This document shows positions 13,521 through 15,314 of a stretch of 15,314 nucleotides of DNA, piece by piece. The stretch spans positions 1 through 15,314 of the forward strand of contig DIWI01000015.1 of assembly GCA_002428415.1 (NCBI GenBank). Reading direction: 5' to 3'. The notes below the pieces were generated by a model. The model made no database searches. It was not told where the DNA came from and saw only the letters and a list, made by a program, of their open reading frames with translations. Origin of the DNA: Clostridiaceae bacterium UBA6110. Its GTDB lineage: Bacteria > Bacillota > Clostridia > Clostridiales > Clostridiaceae. Position numbers and translations under genes: made by a program. Position 1 is the stretch's first letter. Every line of letters begins with the position of its first letter.

Positions 13521-14885
13521 ATGGAAAAAAAGATCGATCTTACTAAAGGGGATATCCTAATAACTTTGACAAAGCTTGCCATTCCAATCATGGGCACTTC
13601 GTTCATGCAGATGGCGTATAATCTTACAGATATGTTCTGGGTAGGAAGATCAGGCAGTGATGCTGTAGCAGCTGTAGGAACTGCAGGGTTTTTCATGTGG
13701 TTCGGATTTTCTCTTATACTGATTTCCAAGTCAGGAGCCGAGGTGTTTGTAGCGCAGTATCTTGGACGAAAGGATGAGGAAGGTGCAAAAGACCATGCGG
13801 TCTCAGCTATCCAACTGAATCTTTTTATAGCGGCTATCTACGGTTTGCTCATCATCATCTTCAGGAATCAACTCATATCCTTTTTCCGACTTGGGGACCA
13901 GAATGTCATAGATATGGCTGTGGGATATCTCCTGGTGATTGGCTGTGGGATATTCTTCAATTTTATGAATCCGGTACTTACCGGAATATTCAATGGTGCC
14001 GGGCTTAGCAAGGTGCCCTTTCGGTTTAATTTTGCCGGGCTTGTTGTAAATATGATTCTCGATCCACTCCTTATATATGGAGTGGGGCCATTTCCCGCTA
14101 TGGGAGTCAGGGGAGCTGCTGTAGCAACGGTTGCGGCTCAAATGGTAGTGACGACACTCTTCATAATTCATATAAGGAACAGGAAGGAAACCTATTTTCG
14201 TCTTAACATCTTTAGAAAGCCTTCAATCCAGCACATCAGGAAGATAATCAGGCTTGGGCTCCCGGTATCTCTTCAGAATGGCTTCTTTGCAATGATAGCT
14301 ATGGTTGTCGCAAGGATAATAGCTGTTTATGGACCTGAAGCGATTGCAGTGCAGAAGGTCGGGTCTCAGATAGAATCGCTGTCCTGGATGACCGCTGGTG
14401 GATTTTCAACCGCTCTCAGTGCCTTCGTAGGTCAGAACTATGGAGCGAAGGAATATGAGAGAATAGTAAAAGGCTACAGGTCAGGAGTCCTGGCGGTGTC
14501 AGTTCTTGGACTATTATCGATGATGATGCTCATGGTTTTTCCCAAGCAGCTGTTTGGAATATTCATCCAAGAACCTGAAATCATCCGGATGGGCGCATCA
14601 TACCTATGGATATTGGGGCTTTCGCAGGTCTTCATGTCAATCGAGATCTCCAATCAGGGCGCCTTTAATGGTCTGGGCAAAACAAAGATCCCTTCTTATG
14701 TAGGTATCTTCTTCAATGCACTGAGAATACCCGGAGCATATTTCCTTTCAACATATACAGCTCTTGGTTTGAATGGAGTGTGGTGGACAATCTCGATAAG
14801 CAGCGTATTCAAGGGTCTTGTACTTCTGGCTTTGTTCTATTCAATGGTCCTTAAACCATACAGGGCTTCGGGAACGATAATATAG
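13521..14885 (+). CDS. MATE family efflux transporter
   Basis: A 454-aa polytopic membrane protein of the usual MATE size, about 12 hydrophobic helices in two repeats. It opens KGDILITLTKLAIPIMGTSFMQMAYNLTDMFWVGRSGSDAVAAVG, the typical first helix with the D-x-x-W-V/I-G pattern. AQYLGRKDEEGAKDHAVSA closes the first part of the N-lobe, and SALSAFVGQNYGAKEYERIVKGYRSG is the matching stretch in the C-lobe. MATE proteins export cationic drugs or metabolites in exchange for Na+ or H+; substrate and ion cannot be told. The start is ATG 13521 with GAGGTG at 13512-13517. A TTG at 13485 is also in frame but lies before the expected transcript start. It is a single-gene unit. Confidence 0.92.
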   Translation: MEKKIDLTKGDILITLTKLAIPIMGTSFMQMAYNLTDMFWVGRSGSDAVAAVGTAGFFMWFGFSLILISKSGAEVFVAQYLGRKDEEGAKDHAVSAIQLNLFIAAIYGLLIIIFRNQLISFFRLGDQNVIDMAVGYLLVIGCGIFFNFMNPVLTGIFNGAGLSKVPFRFNFAGLVVNMILDPLLIYGVGPFPAMGVRGAAVATVAAQMVVTTLFIIHIRNRKETYFRLNIFRKPSIQHIRKIIRLGLPVSLQNGFFAMIAMVVARIIAVYGPEAIAVQKVGSQIESLSWMTAGGFSTALSAFVGQNYGAKEYERIVKGYRSGVLAVSVLGLLSMMMLMVFPKQLFGIFIQEPEIIRMGASYLWILGLSQVFMSIEISNQGAFNGLGKTKIPSYVGIFFNALRIPGAYFLSTYTALGLNGVWWTISISSVFKGLVLLALFYSMVLKPYRASGTII

Positions 14886-14939
14886 GGCGTACAATACACT
14901 GATATTAGCACCTCAATATCGCTAAAATGGCATAAGATG

Positions 14940-14971
14940 AACGCTCCCTTAATGGGAGCGTTTCCTGTTTC
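14940..14971 (+). terminator. Rho-independent terminator after the MATE gene
   Basis: AACGCTCCC (14940-14948) pairs with GGGAGCGTT (14954-14962) around a 5-nt loop, followed by TTTCCTGTTTC (the first T also being the next base after the stem). A smaller inverted repeat, GATATT/AATATC (14901-14906 and 14915-14920), precedes it. Confidence 0.82.
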
Positions 14972-15231
14972 TGGTCTAAAATTAAAGGTTTACATTAAGA
15001 ATATGTTAACTGGAAGTTACAGGAAATCAAAGATTTGATGTCCAAACTACAGGTTGCTAACGTACACTAACCCTAGCGTATCCATAAACGTAAAAATGAG
15101 GAAATTCGAGCAAATTGAAGCAAAACACTATTATTTTGCTTCAGATTGGGTTATCAGCAAAACCGTGTCTATTAAAGCGTGTTAATATGTACAAGTTGCC
15201 TGATTCAAGGCGTTTCAAGCCTCAGAATCCG
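14972..15231. other. Gene-free spacer upstream of the second rRNA operon
   Basis: I find no credible coding sequence here. It holds the 14-bp inverted repeat ATCAAA-GA-TTTGAT (15026-15039) and the 15116-15143 hairpin, plus a 15-nt stretch (14982-14996) that also occurs at 2341-2355. The segment just ahead of the rRNA -35 box is not a clear A/T-tract UP element. Confidence 0.6.
15116..15143. repeat. 10-bp perfect inverted repeat upstream of the rRNA promoter
   Basis: TGAAGCAAAA (15116-15125) pairs with TTTTGCTTCA (15134-15143) around an 8-nt loop. No T tract follows, so a terminator role is doubtful. It sits about 90 bp before the rRNA -35 and could be a protein site. Confidence 0.5.
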
Positions 15232-15260
15232 TTGACAATGCATTATGGCTGGGCCATAAT
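15232..15260 (+). promoter_or_regulatory. rRNA operon promoter
   Basis: A consensus TTGACA (15232-15237) and CATAAT (15255-15260) with a 17-nt spacer form the strongest promoter in the window. Transcription would begin near 15267. GTCAC (15268-15272) and GTGAC (15280-15284) form a small hairpin at the very start of the leader. Confidence 0.85.
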
Positions 15261-15285
15261 AAAGGAAGTCACCCTACAAGTGACG

Positions 15286-15314
15286 TAGCTCTTTGAAAAT
15301 TAAACAGAAATAGG
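15286..15314 (+). promoter_or_regulatory. rRNA leader with boxA-like antitermination element
   Basis: TAGCTCTTTGAAAATTAAAC resembles both the boxA core (GCTCTTT) and the phrase that commonly precedes 16S rRNA in clostridia. The window ends about here, so the 16S gene is presumed just downstream, in the same orientation as the 5S-tRNA-Asn end at the left edge. Confidence 0.75.

Noticed and set aside
14972..15231. Possible small RNA or CRISPR-like array in the right-hand spacer
   Set aside because: Only isolated short inverted repeats are present, with no regular repeat-spacer pattern and no promoter-terminator pair.

Overview
The window reads as chromosome of a low-to-mid GC Firmicute, most likely a clostridial anaerobe. 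The evidence is strong AGGAGG-type ribosome binding sites, frequent TTG starts, AGA/AGG and ATA codon preference, a FMN-binding lipoprotein, a Nim-like flavoprotein and a clostridial-looking leader ahead of an rRNA operon. No genus can be named from sequence alone.

The window lies between two co-directional rRNA operons. Positions 1-334 are the end of one: a 23S-5S spacer with two strong hairpins, 5S rRNA, tRNA-Asn(GTT) and a terminator. Positions 15232-15314 are the start of the next: a TTGACA-N17-CATAAT promoter, a small hairpin and a boxA-like element, with the window ending before 16S.

Between them lie ordinary chromosomal genes in short units. An alpha/beta hydrolase (428-1339, +) converges on methionine aminopeptidase (1397-2176, -) at a shared bidirectional terminator. 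An EF-G-2-like GTPase (2392-4488, +) follows. An AEC-family permease (4576-5485, -) carries two frameshifts and looks like a pseudogene. It diverges from a ROK sugar kinase (5788-6774, +) across a spacer that carries a LacI-type palindrome. Next come a YciI-like protein (6831-7151), a histidine phosphatase and CinA (7224-9103), and an ABC-F ATPase (9223-10779).

A compact four-gene operon (10879-12936) encodes a DUF1905/YdeI-like protein, a cytoplasmic carboxypeptidase-regulatory-like domain protein of unknown function, a GNAT acetyltransferase and a Nim/PNPOx-like flavoprotein. A small FMN-binding lipoprotein (13066-13410) and a MATE exporter (13521-14885) complete the gene set.

Themes: translation and ribosome maintenance (MetAP, EF-G paralogue, ABC-F, rRNA), nucleotide and NAD salvage (CinA), sugar phosphorylation (ROK), and stress or drug defence (Nim-like, GNAT, MATE). 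I see no CRISPR array, phage, IS element or obvious new defence system. The best leads are the decayed AEC gene with its surviving regulatory spacer, the coupled operon around the unknown 11343-11936 protein, the ROK kinase lacking one zinc cysteine, and the small lipoprotein with a flavinylation-like motif.
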